Assembly: GCA_017935065.1 (NCBI GenBank)
Contig: JAGBIF010000037.1
Location: forward strand, 1-40,307
Reading direction: 5' to 3'
DNA length: 40,307 nt
Origin: Clostridia bacterium
GTDB lineage: Bacteria; Bacillota; Clostridia; Oscillospirales; CAG-272
Numbering within the stretch: position 1 is the first letter of the stretch; the number at the start of each line of letters is the position of its first letter. Below the pieces are notes generated by a model that saw nothing but the letters and a program-made list of their open reading frames with translations, searched no databases and was not told the DNA's origin. This document shows positions 20,036-28,473 of this stretch, one piece after another. The position numbers and the translations under genes were made by a program.

Positions 20036-20709
20036 TGAAAAAAATCGCGACAGTAAGAAACGATTTCAAGGAAAAATTCGGCATACCGAGACAAAGCGGG
20101 CTTTGTGAGGATATTGTCAGCAAGGTGGTTTTTGAGCCTGAGTACAGATGTCCCGAGGCGCTCCGCGGTATTACCGATTTTTCGCATCTTTGGCTTATCT
20201 TTGAGTTTTCAAAAAGCATAAGAGATAGTTGGTCGCCGACGGTACGCCCGCCTAGGCTTGGCGGAAATAAGCGCGTCGGTGTATTCGCGACACGCTCACC
20301 CTTTCGCCCTAATCCCATAGGACTTTCCTCGGTAAGGCTTCTCGGGCTTGAGGAAACGCCAGAGGGTACTGTTCTTCTCGTTGGCGGTGCGGACCTGCTT
20401 GACGGAACGCCTATATACGATATCAAGCCCTATCTTCCCTACACCGACAGCCACCCCGATGCAAGCTTTGGGTATGCCAAGGATGCTATGGAATATGAGC
20501 TTGAGGTAGTTTTTCCCGATAAGCTTCTTTCAAAAATCCCATCGGACAAGCAAAATGCCCTGAAGATAATTCTTTCACAGGACCCGCGGCCATCCTATAT
20601 AAATGACGCGGACAGAGTTTACACCTTCCGCTTTGCGGATTACGAGATATCCTTTACTGTCGCGGACGGAACTCTTACCGTTACCGATGTTCGTGATTTT
20701 ATAGAATAA
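20035..20709 (+). CDS. trmO: tRNA (t6A37) N6-methyltransferase TrmO
   Basis: TrmO uses S-adenosylmethionine to methylate t6A37 to m6t6A in tRNA-Thr. The 224 residues show the TsaA/TrmO beta-barrel motifs: DFKEKFGIPRQSGL, RPPRLGGNKRVGVFATRSPF, RPNPIGLSSVRLL and DLLDGTPIYDIKPYLPYTDS. The C-terminal extension (about 160-224) is usual for the longer members. The ATG overlaps the tautomerase stop by one base (TGATG), so it is translated by coupling. It is the last gene of the riboswitch-controlled operon. A tie between folate-dependent one-carbon supply and SAM-dependent tRNA methylation is possible but inferred. Confidence 0.92.
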   Translation: MKKIATVRNDFKEKFGIPRQSGLCEDIVSKVVFEPEYRCPEALRGITDFSHLWLIFEFSKSIRDSWSPTVRPPRLGGNKRVGVFATRSPFRPNPIGLSSVRLLGLEETPEGTVLLVGGADLLDGTPIYDIKPYLPYTDSHPDASFGYAKDAMEYELEVVFPDKLLSKIPSDKQNALKIILSQDPRPSYINDADRVYTFRFADYEISFTVADGTLTVTDVRDFIE

Positions 20710-20729
20710 TCAGCTTAAGATATAACGAT

Positions 20730-20769
20730 AGCGCACCCCATTTGACAGCTTGTGTCGGGGTGCGCTTTA
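20730..20769 (+). terminator. Terminator of the folate operon
   Basis: AGCGCACCCC (20730-20739) and GGGGTGCGCT (20757-20766) form a perfect 10-bp stem followed by TTATTTG. Confidence 0.82.
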
Positions 20770-20799
20770 TTTGTATTTTTCTGTAATTGGGCTATCATT

Positions 20800-22074
20800 T
20801 TAATTAAGCTTTATATTTTTTCCGTCAAAGACTATACTTGACGGATAAAACGCCTCCATCGCATCGAGCATAGCAATATAATCGCCCGTGCTTGCCGTCT
20901 CTATAAGGCTGTGCATAGCGAGCTGAGGAAGTCCTATATCAACGCTCGGTACTGATACTCTGGTATTTGAAATAGAGCCGAGCGTCGAGCCGCCTACGAT
21001 GTCCGCGCGGTTGAAGTAATGCGCATAGGGGATATTATTTGCAGAAAGAAGCTCGGCAAACACCGCACAGCTTTCGGCATCGGTGGTGTAGCGCTGATTT
21101 GGGTTATGCTTGATTACAACTCCCGATGAGAGTGTCGGCGCGTTCTCTGCATCCGAAAGCTCGGGGCGGTTGGGATGGATGGCGTGCGCGTTGTCAGCGC
21201 TGAGCATAAAGCTCTCTGCCTGACGGCGAAGATAGCTTACCTCATCCCTCGATATGCGATAGAGGGTATCGCGCAGGAAGGTGGATGCCGCGCCCTGCTT
21301 CGTCTCTGAGCCTACCTCCTCGTTATTGAATACCGCAAGCACATTTATCTTTTCCTTATTCCTATCCTTCGTCTTGATAAACGCCTCAAGGCTGGCGCAT
21401 ACACAGGCGAGGTCGTCAAGCCTTGGCGAGAGTATGATATCCTTATTATCACCGATAAGCCTTGGCTCATCCGCGCTCACAAGATAAAGCTCGTGCGAGA
21501 TAATATCCTCTTTATTTACTTTAAGCGACTTAGCGAGCGCATCCTCAAGCGAGCCCGTAAAGCCAAACAGCGCCTGAAGCTCCTCCTTAACATCAAGCTT
21601 AAGTCCGTCATTGGCGGCGCGGTTAAGGTGTATCGCGACGCTTGGAATTACGCAAGCATCGTGAAGCGTAACACCGCGCATTTCAATTCCGCCCGCTACC
21701 CTTACCGCAACTCTTCCCGATATATCGAGCGCGCGGTCAAGCCAGGTGTAATTTAACATTCCGCCGTATCTTTCGGTGCTAAGCCTGACGTATCCGCCAC
21801 GCTCGGCACTTCCCTTTACGCGAAGCGCGGGCTGGTCACTGTGCGAGGCTATTATATTGAAGCCGCCCGCACACTCTCTGTACACAAAGGCGATAAGTGA
21901 GCTTAAGCTTCGGCGCACAAAATAGCCTCTGCCGTCACAAAGCTCCCACTTGTCCGCCTCGCTGAGCTCACAAAAGCCAAGCCCCGAAAGCTCGTCTGCG
22001 ATATGCTCTACCGTATGAAAGGCGGTCCTTGAGGAATTAATAAATGAAAAAAGCTTTTCTATTCTCTTATCCAT
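20800..22074 (-). CDS. M18 family aminopeptidase
   Basis: This cytosolic zinc aminopeptidase trims N-terminal residues, often acidic ones. The 424 residues carry the M18 motifs: IIASHSDQPALRVK (metal His and Asp), LSPRLDDLACVCASLEAF, VFNNEEVGSETKQGA (catalytic and metal Glu), SADNAHAIHPN and the end GLPQLAMHSLIETAST with the last metal His. The ATG at 22074 follows GGAGCGTATT; an in-frame ATG four codons earlier lies before that site. It is divergent from the M20 dipeptidase gene, each having its own strong promoter. Confidence 0.94.
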   Translation of the reverse strand: MDKRIEKLFSFINSSRTAFHTVEHIADELSGLGFCELSEADKWELCDGRGYFVRRSLSSLIAFVYRECAGGFNIIASHSDQPALRVKGSAERGGYVRLSTERYGGMLNYTWLDRALDISGRVAVRVAGGIEMRGVTLHDACVIPSVAIHLNRAANDGLKLDVKEELQALFGFTGSLEDALAKSLKVNKEDIISHELYLVSADEPRLIGDNKDIILSPRLDDLACVCASLEAFIKTKDRNKEKINVLAVFNNEEVGSETKQGAASTFLRDTLYRISRDEVSYLRRQAESFMLSADNAHAIHPNRPELSDAENAPTLSSGVVIKHNPNQRYTTDAESCAVFAELLSANNIPYAHYFNRADIVGGSTLGSISNTRVSVPSVDIGLPQLAMHSLIETASTGDYIAMLDAMEAFYPSSIVFDGKNIKLN

Positions 22075-22104
22075 AATACGCTCCATAGAGTTTTTTCAAG
22101 ACTG

Positions 22105-22133
22105 ATTTTACAATATTTTGCCCAATGTGTCAA
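22105..22133 (-). promoter_or_regulatory. Promoter of the M18 aminopeptidase gene
   Basis: On the minus strand TTGACA (22128-22133) and TAAAAT (22105-22110) have a 17-base spacer. Confidence 0.82.
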
Positions 22134-22140
22134 TAGGGTG

Positions 22141-22169
22141 TTGAAATTCAGTCGCATTTGTTGTAAAAT
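22141..22169 (+). promoter_or_regulatory. Promoter of the M20 dipeptidase gene
   Basis: TTGAAA (22141-22146), 17 bases and TAAAAT (22164-22169). The two divergent -35 boxes are only seven bases apart, which suits shared control of the peptidases. Confidence 0.78.
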
Positions 22170-22199
22170 AAGTTTAATAAATATTTTTTGAGGTGCAAG

Positions 22200-23636
22200 A
22201 TGCTTGATTTGAATTTACCAAGTGAGAAAATGCTTCCCTTTTCTTACTTTTTTGAAATTTCAAAAATCCCACACGGCTCGGGAAACTGCGGAAAAATTGC
22301 CGATTATCTTGTAAGCTTTGCAAAGAAGCACGGTCTTAATTATGAAAGAGACGAGCATAACAACGTGCTTATAAGAAAGCCTGCGACGGCGGGCTATGAG
22401 AACCGCCCGACGGTTATTTTACAGGGGCACACCGATATGGTTGCCGAAAAGGCACCTAGCTCTGATATCGATATGTCCTGCGAGGGACTTCGGCTTTTTG
22501 CCGACGGTGACCTTATCGGCGCTGTGGATACCACCCTTGGCGGTGATGACGGCATTGCGGTTGCCTATATGCTGGCTATTCTTTCCTCGAGCGATATACC
22601 GCATCCCGCGCTTGAGGCGCTGTTTACCTCGGACGAGGAAATAGGGCTTATCGGCGCGTCGTTAGTCGATGGCAGCTGGTTTTCGGGAAAGACGCTTATA
22701 AACATTGACTCTGAGGAAGAGGGTGTGTTTACCGTTGGGTGTGCAGGCGGTGTGCGCGTGGATATGAGCCTTGGCAAGAAGGCGTGCGAGAGACTGAGCG
22801 AGGGTGTCTATTCGGTTAAGGTCGACGGTCTTATCGGCGGACACAGCGGTGTTGAGATAGATAAGGGGCGCGCGAATGCGGCAAGGATAATTGCAGAGAT
22901 ACTTTCCTCGCTTGATAATGTGAGGATTTCCTCTATAAAGGGCGGTAATATGGACAACGCCATTATGAGAGAGTGTGAGGCTGTCTTTACTACCTCGCTT
23001 GACGATGGGGCAATATCCAAAAAAATTCTTTCGCTAGTCTCAAAAATCAGCGACGAGCATCCCGACGACGGCCCTATCCGCGTAAGGCTGAACGAGCTTT
23101 CCGAGAGTGTGTTCTTCACCTATGACGATAGCAGAAGCATCGTGTCTTGTCTTAATTCCCTACCCTTTGGCGTTCTCAAAATGAGCGAGGATATCGCGGG
23201 GCTTCCCGAGAGCAGCGCCAATATCGGTGTTGTAAGGATATCGGCAGAGGCGGACAGCTCTTACCTCACCTCCTCTCTTCGCTCATCAAGCAAGAGCGAG
23301 CTTGCGCGTATGAAGGGCGACTGTATGAAAATTGCCGAGGGGCACGGCTTCACAATCGACTTCAGGGGCGAATATCCCGCGTGGGAATACAGGAAGGACT
23401 CTCGCCTAAGAGACTGCGCCGTTGCACTTTACCGAAAAATGTATGGCAAGGAGCCTGTCGTTATGACTATTCACGCAGGTCTTGAGTGCGGTGCGCTCTC
23501 ACAGAAGATAGATGGGCTTGACTGTATTTCGATAGGCCCCGATATGACGGGAATTCACACCACCGAGGAGAGGCTTTCGGTATCCTCGTCGGTGAGAGTA
23601 TACGAATTTATTCTCGCGCTTATAAAGGCGCTTTAA
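22200..23636 (+). CDS. pepD: Aminoacyl-histidine dipeptidase (M20 family, PepD type)
   Basis: PepD splits dipeptides such as beta-Ala-His and other Xaa-His forms in the cytoplasm. The 478 residues show the M20 metal centre: VILQGHTDMV (His and Asp), TLGGDDGIAVAY (bridging Asp), FTSDEEIGLIGA (catalytic Glu pair) and IDSEEEGVFTVGCAGG. GGHSGVEIDKGRANA belongs to the lid domain, and TIHAGLECG is near the C-terminus. The ATG at 22200 is placed by GAGG six bases upstream; an in-frame TTG lies earlier. The M29 aminopeptidase follows after 49 bases, possibly in one transcript. Confidence 0.92.
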   Translation: MLDLNLPSEKMLPFSYFFEISKIPHGSGNCGKIADYLVSFAKKHGLNYERDEHNNVLIRKPATAGYENRPTVILQGHTDMVAEKAPSSDIDMSCEGLRLFADGDLIGAVDTTLGGDDGIAVAYMLAILSSSDIPHPALEALFTSDEEIGLIGASLVDGSWFSGKTLINIDSEEEGVFTVGCAGGVRVDMSLGKKACERLSEGVYSVKVDGLIGGHSGVEIDKGRANAARIIAEILSSLDNVRISSIKGGNMDNAIMRECEAVFTTSLDDGAISKKILSLVSKISDEHPDDGPIRVRLNELSESVFFTYDDSRSIVSCLNSLPFGVLKMSEDIAGLPESSANIGVVRISAEADSSYLTSSLRSSSKSELARMKGDCMKIAEGHGFTIDFRGEYPAWEYRKDSRLRDCAVALYRKMYGKEPVVMTIHAGLECGALSQKIDGLDCISIGPDMTGIHTTEERLSVSSSVRVYEFILALIKAL

Positions 23637-23685
23637 TGCGTTAAGCTATAATAAACCGATATAACTGAAAGGAAATGAACTTATT

Positions 23686-24912
23686 ATGAATAAAACAAGA
23701 CTTAAAAACTATGCAAAACTAATCGCAAAGGTCGGCGCGAACGTAAGGCGCGGTCAGGAGGTCATCATTGCGGCAGAGCTTGATCAGCCGAAATTCGTAG
23801 AGCTTCTCGTCAGAGAATGCTATAAGCTTGGCGCAAAGCGCGTATCTGTCGATTGGTCGCACCAGCCGCTTGAGGCGCTTAATGTAAAATACTGCAAGGA
23901 CGAGGTGCTTGGGACGCTTGACGAGTGGCAGATCTCCAAGTGGGAAAGACAGGCAGAGGTGCTTCCCGTAAAGATTTACCTCACCTCCGAGGACCCCGAC
24001 GGACTTGCGGGCGTTGATCAGAAAAAGTACGCAAAGGCAAGGGCAAAGCGAGCGCTTACCATAAAGCCTATAAGAGCGAGAATGGAAAACCGCTATCAGT
24101 GGTGTATCGCGGGCGTACCGGGTGAGGACTGGGCAAAAAAGGTGTTCCCAGGTGTGCGCACCTCAAAGGCAATAGATATGCTTTGGGATGCAATTCTCGA
24201 TGCCTCCCGCGTGGGTGATGATCCTATTGCGGATTGGGAAAAGCACAACGCACAGTTTGTAAAGAGATGCGAGTATCTCAACTCGCTCTCGCTTCGCAAG
24301 CTTCACTACACCTCAAAATCAGGCACCGACCTTACCGTAGGTCTTATTCCCGACGGTATTTTCGCAGGCGGCGGTGAGGAAACGCTCGGCGGCGGTGTCT
24401 ACTTCAATCCCAACATACCCACAGAGGAAATTTTTACCTCACCTATGCGCGGTGAGGCAGAGGGTATCGTGTATTCCTCTATGCCGCTTTCCTACGGCGG
24501 ACAGCTTATTGATAAATTCTCGCTCAAATTTGAGGGCGGTAAGGTCACCGAGGCGAGAGCCGAGGTCGGTGAGGCTATGCTTCGCGAGATGATAGCTCTT
24601 GACGAGGGTGCATCATATCTTGGCGAGTGCGCGCTCGTTCCCTATTCCTCGCCTATAAGACAGTCGGGAATTCTTTTCTACAACACGCTTTACGATGAGA
24701 ATGCCGCCTGCCATCTTGCGCTCGGCGCAGGCTTTACCAACCTTCTTCGCGATTACGATAGATATACCGAGGATGAGGCGCACGCTATGGGCATCAACGA
24801 TTCTGTCAGCCACGTTGACTTTATGATAGGCACCGAGGACCTCCGTATCGTCGGCACGGATAAGGATGGGCGCGAGATAGTAATTTTTGACAAGGGCGAA
24901 TGGGCATTTTGA
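23686..24912 (+). CDS. M29 family aminopeptidase (AmpS/AmpT type)
   Basis: The 408 residues match the thermophilic-type metal aminopeptidases: the N-terminal LKNYAKLIAKVGANVRRGQEV, the central FNPNIPTEEIFTSP (metal Glu), DEGASYLGECALVPYSSPI, YDENAACHLALGAGF and NDSVSHVDFMIG with the last metal His and Asp. It removes single N-terminal residues from peptides in the cytoplasm. AAAGGAA precedes the ATG. There is no clear promoter in the 49-base gap after pepD, so the two probably share one. With the M18 enzyme this makes a three-peptidase block, fitting an amino-acid-using lifestyle. Confidence 0.93.
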   Translation: MNKTRLKNYAKLIAKVGANVRRGQEVIIAAELDQPKFVELLVRECYKLGAKRVSVDWSHQPLEALNVKYCKDEVLGTLDEWQISKWERQAEVLPVKIYLTSEDPDGLAGVDQKKYAKARAKRALTIKPIRARMENRYQWCIAGVPGEDWAKKVFPGVRTSKAIDMLWDAILDASRVGDDPIADWEKHNAQFVKRCEYLNSLSLRKLHYTSKSGTDLTVGLIPDGIFAGGGEETLGGGVYFNPNIPTEEIFTSPMRGEAEGIVYSSMPLSYGGQLIDKFSLKFEGGKVTEARAEVGEAMLREMIALDEGASYLGECALVPYSSPIRQSGILFYNTLYDENAACHLALGAGFTNLLRDYDRYTEDEAHAMGINDSVSHVDFMIGTEDLRIVGTDKDGREIVIFDKGEWAF

Positions 24913-24922
24913 GGTAATGGAT

Positions 24923-25033
24923 ATGAATGACGAAAATAAAAACAAATCGGGCAGCGATGAAGAAGCCGCGCTTTCGTGCGCGGAGGAAATTCTTGAGGAA
25001 TACCTTGATGCCTTCCTGGAGCTTGCGAAATGA
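24923..25033 (+). CDS. Tiny acidic protein before Doc, probable antitoxin
   Basis: The 36-residue ORF MNDENKNKSGSDEE...AFLELAK has a disordered, polar N-terminus. Its second half is one amphipathic acidic helix (CAEEILEEYLDAFLELAK). GAGG stands eight bases before the ATG at 24923; a second ATG two codons earlier is too close to it. It overlaps the Doc gene as ATGA. In Phd-Doc systems a C-terminal helix of the antitoxin neutralises Doc. Here only the neutralising part seems to exist, with no DNA-binding N-terminal domain. The antitoxin role is inferred from place and shape, not from recognised homology. Confidence 0.6.
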   Translation: MNDENKNKSGSDEEAALSCAEEILEEYLDAFLELAK

Positions 25034-25407
25034 GAAAGATCAGCTTTGACGAGGCAGTAGCAATTCATACTATGCTCTGCGAAAAAACGGGAGGCGATGC
25101 GGGACTTCGCGACGAGGGTCTGCTCCGCTCGGCGCTTGATATGCCCTTTATGTGCTTTGGCGGAAATGAGCTTTATCCCGACGTATACTCAAAGGCGGCA
25201 AGGCTGTGCCATTCGCTTGTCTTAAATCACGCGTTTGTTGACGGAAATAAGCGAATAGGTATGCTCCTGTGTCTTACCTTCCTTAAGCTAAACGGCGCTG
25301 AGATACACCCCGATGTTGCCGACGTCGCGAATATGGGCCTCGCCATAGCTCGCGGTGACGTGACACAAGAGGAAATCCTTACCTGGCTCCTGAACAATTT
25401 GCGTTAG
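25030..25407 (+). CDS. doc: Doc-type (Fic fold) toxin
   Basis: Doc toxins phosphorylate EF-Tu and stop translation. The 125 residues carry the Fic-fold motif in its Doc form, HAFVDGNKRIG (His67 to Gly77), with the catalytic His and the Asp that sets Doc apart from Fic AMP-transferases. The N-terminal SFDEAVAIHTMLCEKTGGDAGLRDEGLL is also typical of the death-on-curing family. The length is normal. The start overlaps the stop of the small acidic ORF (ATGA), so production is coupled. Both follow the M29 gene without a gap, so the pair may ride on the peptidase transcript. The catalytic residues are intact. Confidence 0.9.
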   Translation: MRKISFDEAVAIHTMLCEKTGGDAGLRDEGLLRSALDMPFMCFGGNELYPDVYSKAARLCHSLVLNHAFVDGNKRIGMLLCLTFLKLNGAEIHPDVADVANMGLAIARGDVTQEEILTWLLNNLR

Positions 25408-25427
25408 CAATATAATTTGCGAAGCAA
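25399..25427 (+). repeat. Two tandem mini-hairpins at the doc stop
   Basis: TTGC-gtta-GCAA (25399-25410) and TTGC-gaa-GCAA (25417-25427) repeat with an 18-base period. They resemble the units of the hairpin array at 10383-10583 (TTTTTGC-gtaa-GCAAAAA). Confidence 0.55.
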
Positions 25428-25435
25428 TAAAAAAC

Positions 25436-25472
25436 AGCGTGATACTCAACCGTGAGCATCACGCTATATTTT
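25436..25472. terminator. Bidirectional terminator between doc and the surface operon
   Basis: AGCGTGAT (25436-25443) pairs with ATCACGCT (25458-25465), with CTCA/TGAG inside. Read plus it ends ATATTTTTT; read minus it ends GTTTTTTATTGC. Confidence 0.9.
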
Positions 25473-26249
25473 TTATTTATCAAGCCTGGTATAAAGCACC
25501 CGTCTGCCCTCTCGTCTGCCCTCGCTGAGGAGCCCTACCGACTGAAGGATGGCTATTACCGAATAGCCGTCAGAAAATCCGTGTCCTACCGCGCGGTTAA
25601 AATCCGCCGCGCAGAATTCGTCGGGAAGCGTCTCGGGAAGGAAGATTTTATAGTCCGCTTCGGATTTAAGCGTTACTATATCAAGAAGCCTTATCGGTAT
25701 GCACTCTGCCCTCTCGCAGCCTCGGTATCTTCTGCCTATCTTGTGCTTGATACCTCGAAGCTTGTATTCGTCACTCTCAAAAAACATAAGCGTAACGGTA
25801 AGACGCTCGTGCGAAAGATACTCGCGGATATTGTAAAGCTCGTAGGCGGATGAGTAAATGCTCTGGTGCTTCGGGCTTTTTTTAGGCGGGGTAATTTCAC
25901 CCGTATCGGCATCAATATATCTTATATATTTGCTTTTATGAAGAGGATATATGACGTTTACGGACGCCTCCTTCAGGAATACGTCAAGCTTTCTTTTAAG
26001 CTTTGAAAACGCCCCCGTCTGTATCTCGGTAATCCTACCGTCCCGCATTATATCGCACACGAAGCCCGCGTGCTTTACCTCATGATATCGCATATCGGGC
26101 TCGGTGAAATACTTTACTATGCGGTGAAGCGAGCGCTCGGAAAGTCTGCCTATGCCCTGCGGGTCGGATATCTCACCGATAGCCTGAAGCCTTGCTGCGG
26201 CAAATCTCTCACCGAGCGATGCGGTATCTTTTGAAGCGGTAGCATCCAT
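25473..26249 (-). CDS. Conserved unknown protein with a possible nuclease-like core
   Basis: I recognise no named family. The 258 residues have a helical N-terminus, then HAGFVCDIMRDGRITEIQ (D66, E75, Q77), which resembles a D...ExQ variant of the PD-(D/E)XK nuclease core. A block rich in basic and aromatic residues follows (VNVIYPLHKSKYIRYID, PKKSPKHQSIYSS). The C-terminal 45 residues look like a winged helix (GHGFSDGYSVIAILQSVGLL). There is no signal peptide. It is the last gene of the LRR-HprK-BY-kinase operon, starting two bases after the kinase stop without a clear ribosome site. The nuclease idea is an inference from a short motif. Confidence 0.5.
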   Translation of the reverse strand: MDATASKDTASLGERFAAARLQAIGEISDPQGIGRLSERSLHRIVKYFTEPDMRYHEVKHAGFVCDIMRDGRITEIQTGAFSKLKRKLDVFLKEASVNVIYPLHKSKYIRYIDADTGEITPPKKSPKHQSIYSSAYELYNIREYLSHERLTVTLMFFESDEYKLRGIKHKIGRRYRGCERAECIPIRLLDIVTLKSEADYKIFLPETLPDEFCAADFNRAVGHGFSDGYSVIAILQSVGLLSEGRREGRRVLYTRLDK

Positions 26250-26251
26250 TA

Positions 26252-27754
26252 TTACTTATCTTCAGCCGTTGCTCTTCCGTATCTTGACTGGCCGCCGTAG
26301 TAATGTCTCTTATAGCTCTTTCCCTGCTTGGGATTGTTATCGTTGATAACGAAGCCGAATATCTTTCCGCCGACACCCTCGATAAAGTCAACCGCGCGCC
26401 TTACCTCGCCTATATCCGAGTAGTCGCATCTTACCGCGATGGCATAGCCGTCTATGGTGTCCGCAACCGCGCTGGCGTCGATAACCTCCCCAACAGGCGG
26501 CATATCGAAAATAACGAAATCGTAAGCCTCACGCCAAGCCCCAACGAGCTCACGCATGGTGGGCGAGGACAGAAGCTCCGAGGGGTTGGGTGGAATTTTT
26601 CCTGAAAGAATTACGTCGTACGCGCCGTCCATAACTCTTACGGTTACGCTCTTATAGTCACTCTCTATTCCCGCAATAAGCTCCGAAAGGCCCGCCGTCG
26701 CATCGACCTTGAATACCTTGTTAAGAACGGGAAGCCTCATATCGGTCTCGACGAGAAGCACGCGCTTGCCGAGATTTGAAAGCGCGTAGGCGAGGTTTGC
26801 CGAAAGAAGGCTCTTCCCCTCACCCGACTGAGCCGAGGTTATGCCTACCGCACTGCCGCGATTGTCGCCTGCAGAGAATATAATATTCGTTCTTAGCTGA
26901 TTAAATGCCTCGGTCAAGCCGAAGGGTGTAGACTTAGTAAGAAGCCTTCCCGTATAGTCTCTTACGAACGCGTTCTTTTTCTTACCCCTTCTGCCTCTTG
27001 CGGCCTTAGCGCCCGCACCGTCATCAAAGCTGGGAATATTGCCGAGGATGGGATGGTCGAAGTTTTCCTTTATGGTCGCCTCTCCGTATACCACAGTATC
27101 AAAGATACTGATAACGAAGTATACAAGATAGGTGAGCATCGCAACCACTACCGCAACAAGTGCGAACACCTTAATGGGCGAGGTCTTTACGGTAATGACG
27201 TCTGCCTCGTCAGGTGAGCTGATCGAGGTAAGGATAGAGGCATTGTTCTCGTTCTGCTTGAGCTTAAGAAGGTCGGTCATAACCTCGGGCATAACTGCCT
27301 TAAGAGACATTGCGATTTCGGCAACGTCCTCCTTCCTCTCACCGTTTACGGTGATGTAGAAGATAAACGAGCCTGTCTCCTTCTTGGTCGCGGTTACCAT
27401 CTTACGAACCGCCCTTACACACTCGTTTTCATTCTCGTAGCCAAGCTTTTCGGTAAGCTTTCCGTACTGAACCGCACGGCGCACGGGAAGGTCCTCGCTT
27501 ACAAGCTCAACACAGCTTGAGGCGATAGCGGTTGCCGCCGCGGTCATTGCCTGGGAGGCGTAATTGTAATCTTCGGACGAATTGCCTACCCAGAAAGTCG
27601 AGCTTGCGCGATAGGTGGGCTTTACGAAAACTGCCACGAATACGGCTGCCGCCGATGCAAGCAGAATAGAGGCTATTATCATAACGATATAGCACTTTTT
27701 AAGGACATCAAACAATGTCTTCAGGGTGATTTCCTTTTCTTTCGTGTTTTCCAT
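26252..27754 (-). CDS. Wzz-type chain-length domain fused to a BY-kinase (CpsD/CapB)
   Basis: Bacterial tyrosine kinases of this type steer export of capsule or exopolysaccharide by cycles of autophosphorylation. The 500 residues hold a Wzz domain between two membrane helices (about 22-45 and 195-218), then the kinase. Its motifs are Walker A SAQSGEGKS (307-315), Walker A' LLVETDMR (333-340) and Walker B FVIFD (413-417). The C-terminal tyrosine cluster has Tyr481, 485, 486 and 492. In most Bacillota the two halves are separate proteins; here they are fused as in proteobacterial Wzc. No glycosyltransferase, flippase or polymerase genes lie nearby, so the polymer it serves is not visible. GGAG precedes the ATG. 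Confidence 0.92.
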   Translation of the reverse strand: MENTKEKEITLKTLFDVLKKCYIVMIIASILLASAAAVFVAVFVKPTYRASSTFWVGNSSEDYNYASQAMTAAATAIASSCVELVSEDLPVRRAVQYGKLTEKLGYENENECVRAVRKMVTATKKETGSFIFYITVNGERKEDVAEIAMSLKAVMPEVMTDLLKLKQNENNASILTSISSPDEADVITVKTSPIKVFALVAVVVAMLTYLVYFVISIFDTVVYGEATIKENFDHPILGNIPSFDDGAGAKAARGRRGKKKNAFVRDYTGRLLTKSTPFGLTEAFNQLRTNIIFSAGDNRGSAVGITSAQSGEGKSLLSANLAYALSNLGKRVLLVETDMRLPVLNKVFKVDATAGLSELIAGIESDYKSVTVRVMDGAYDVILSGKIPPNPSELLSSPTMRELVGAWREAYDFVIFDMPPVGEVIDASAVADTIDGYAIAVRCDYSDIGEVRRAVDFIEGVGGKIFGFVINDNNPKQGKSYKRHYYGGQSRYGRATAEDK

Positions 27755-27771
27755 AACTACTCCAATATATA

Positions 27772-28473
27772 TTAATTATTTAAAAACATATTTCTCGCGA
27801 CCTCAGCCGCATCCTCCTCCATATTCACGAAAAGCTCGTAAAGAGGAACGCTCGCAACGAGGCTGTTAAGCCCCTTCAGAGTAAGCCTTGCCGAGGTATT
27901 ATCCTTCGGCATATATATCTGGCTCATAAGCTCAACACATCCGATGGCGGGTGAGAGCTTTTTATAGAAGTTTCTCTCACTTCGGCGCAGAAGCGCAATT
28001 CCCGAAAGCGGAAGAAGCTCGTTTACACCGTAGCCCTCCTTGCCGCGCCAGGGTGTTGCGCAGGCATACGGCACACCGTCGATAAATCGTATTACGGGTT
28101 TGTCTCCGTTTAGTATATGGCACTCCTCACCGAAGCGCGAGAGCCAGAGGCGAAGATGCGTGGTCTTACCCACCCCGCTTCTTGCGGTTACTGCGTACGC
28201 GCGTCCGCCGTATGCGATTACAGCGCCGTGAAATACGAAAGCTCCGTATTTCGGCAGTTGCTCGGCAATCTTGCGGAATATCACGGTGGATTCGAGCATA
28301 GCGCGCGGGTATTCGGTATCAAGCATAGCTCTTTCACACTCGATATCTGCGTCACTTGCACACACGCTTATAATCGGCTCGCGCTCGGTGCGGTAGTCCT
28401 CGCTGATGCGCTCGATGTGCGACATACGGTTGTCTATCTCAATCGGCAAACCTGCAAGCTCAATTCTAATCAT
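27772..28473 (-). CDS. HprK-like P-loop kinase protein
   Basis: The 233 residues resemble the C-terminal domain of HPr kinase. AFVFHGAVIAYGGRAYAVTA leads into the P-loop ARSGVGKTT (97-105), and HILNGDKPVIRF follows. It lacks the HPr kinase capsid-binding N-terminal domain and the usual K4 loop, so it probably acts on another substrate. Related stand-alone proteins occur in peptide-modification and surface-polymer clusters. It overlaps the LRR lipoprotein stop by eight bases and lies 17 bases before the BY-kinase, so the three are co-expressed. The function is not known. Confidence 0.75.
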   Translation of the reverse strand: MIRIELAGLPIEIDNRMSHIERISEDYRTEREPIISVCASDADIECERAMLDTEYPRAMLESTVIFRKIAEQLPKYGAFVFHGAVIAYGGRAYAVTARSGVGKTTHLRLWLSRFGEECHILNGDKPVIRFIDGVPYACATPWRGKEGYGVNELLPLSGIALLRRSERNFYKKLSPAIGCVELMSQIYMPKDNTSARLTLKGLNSLVASVPLYELFVNMEEDAAEVARNMFLNN

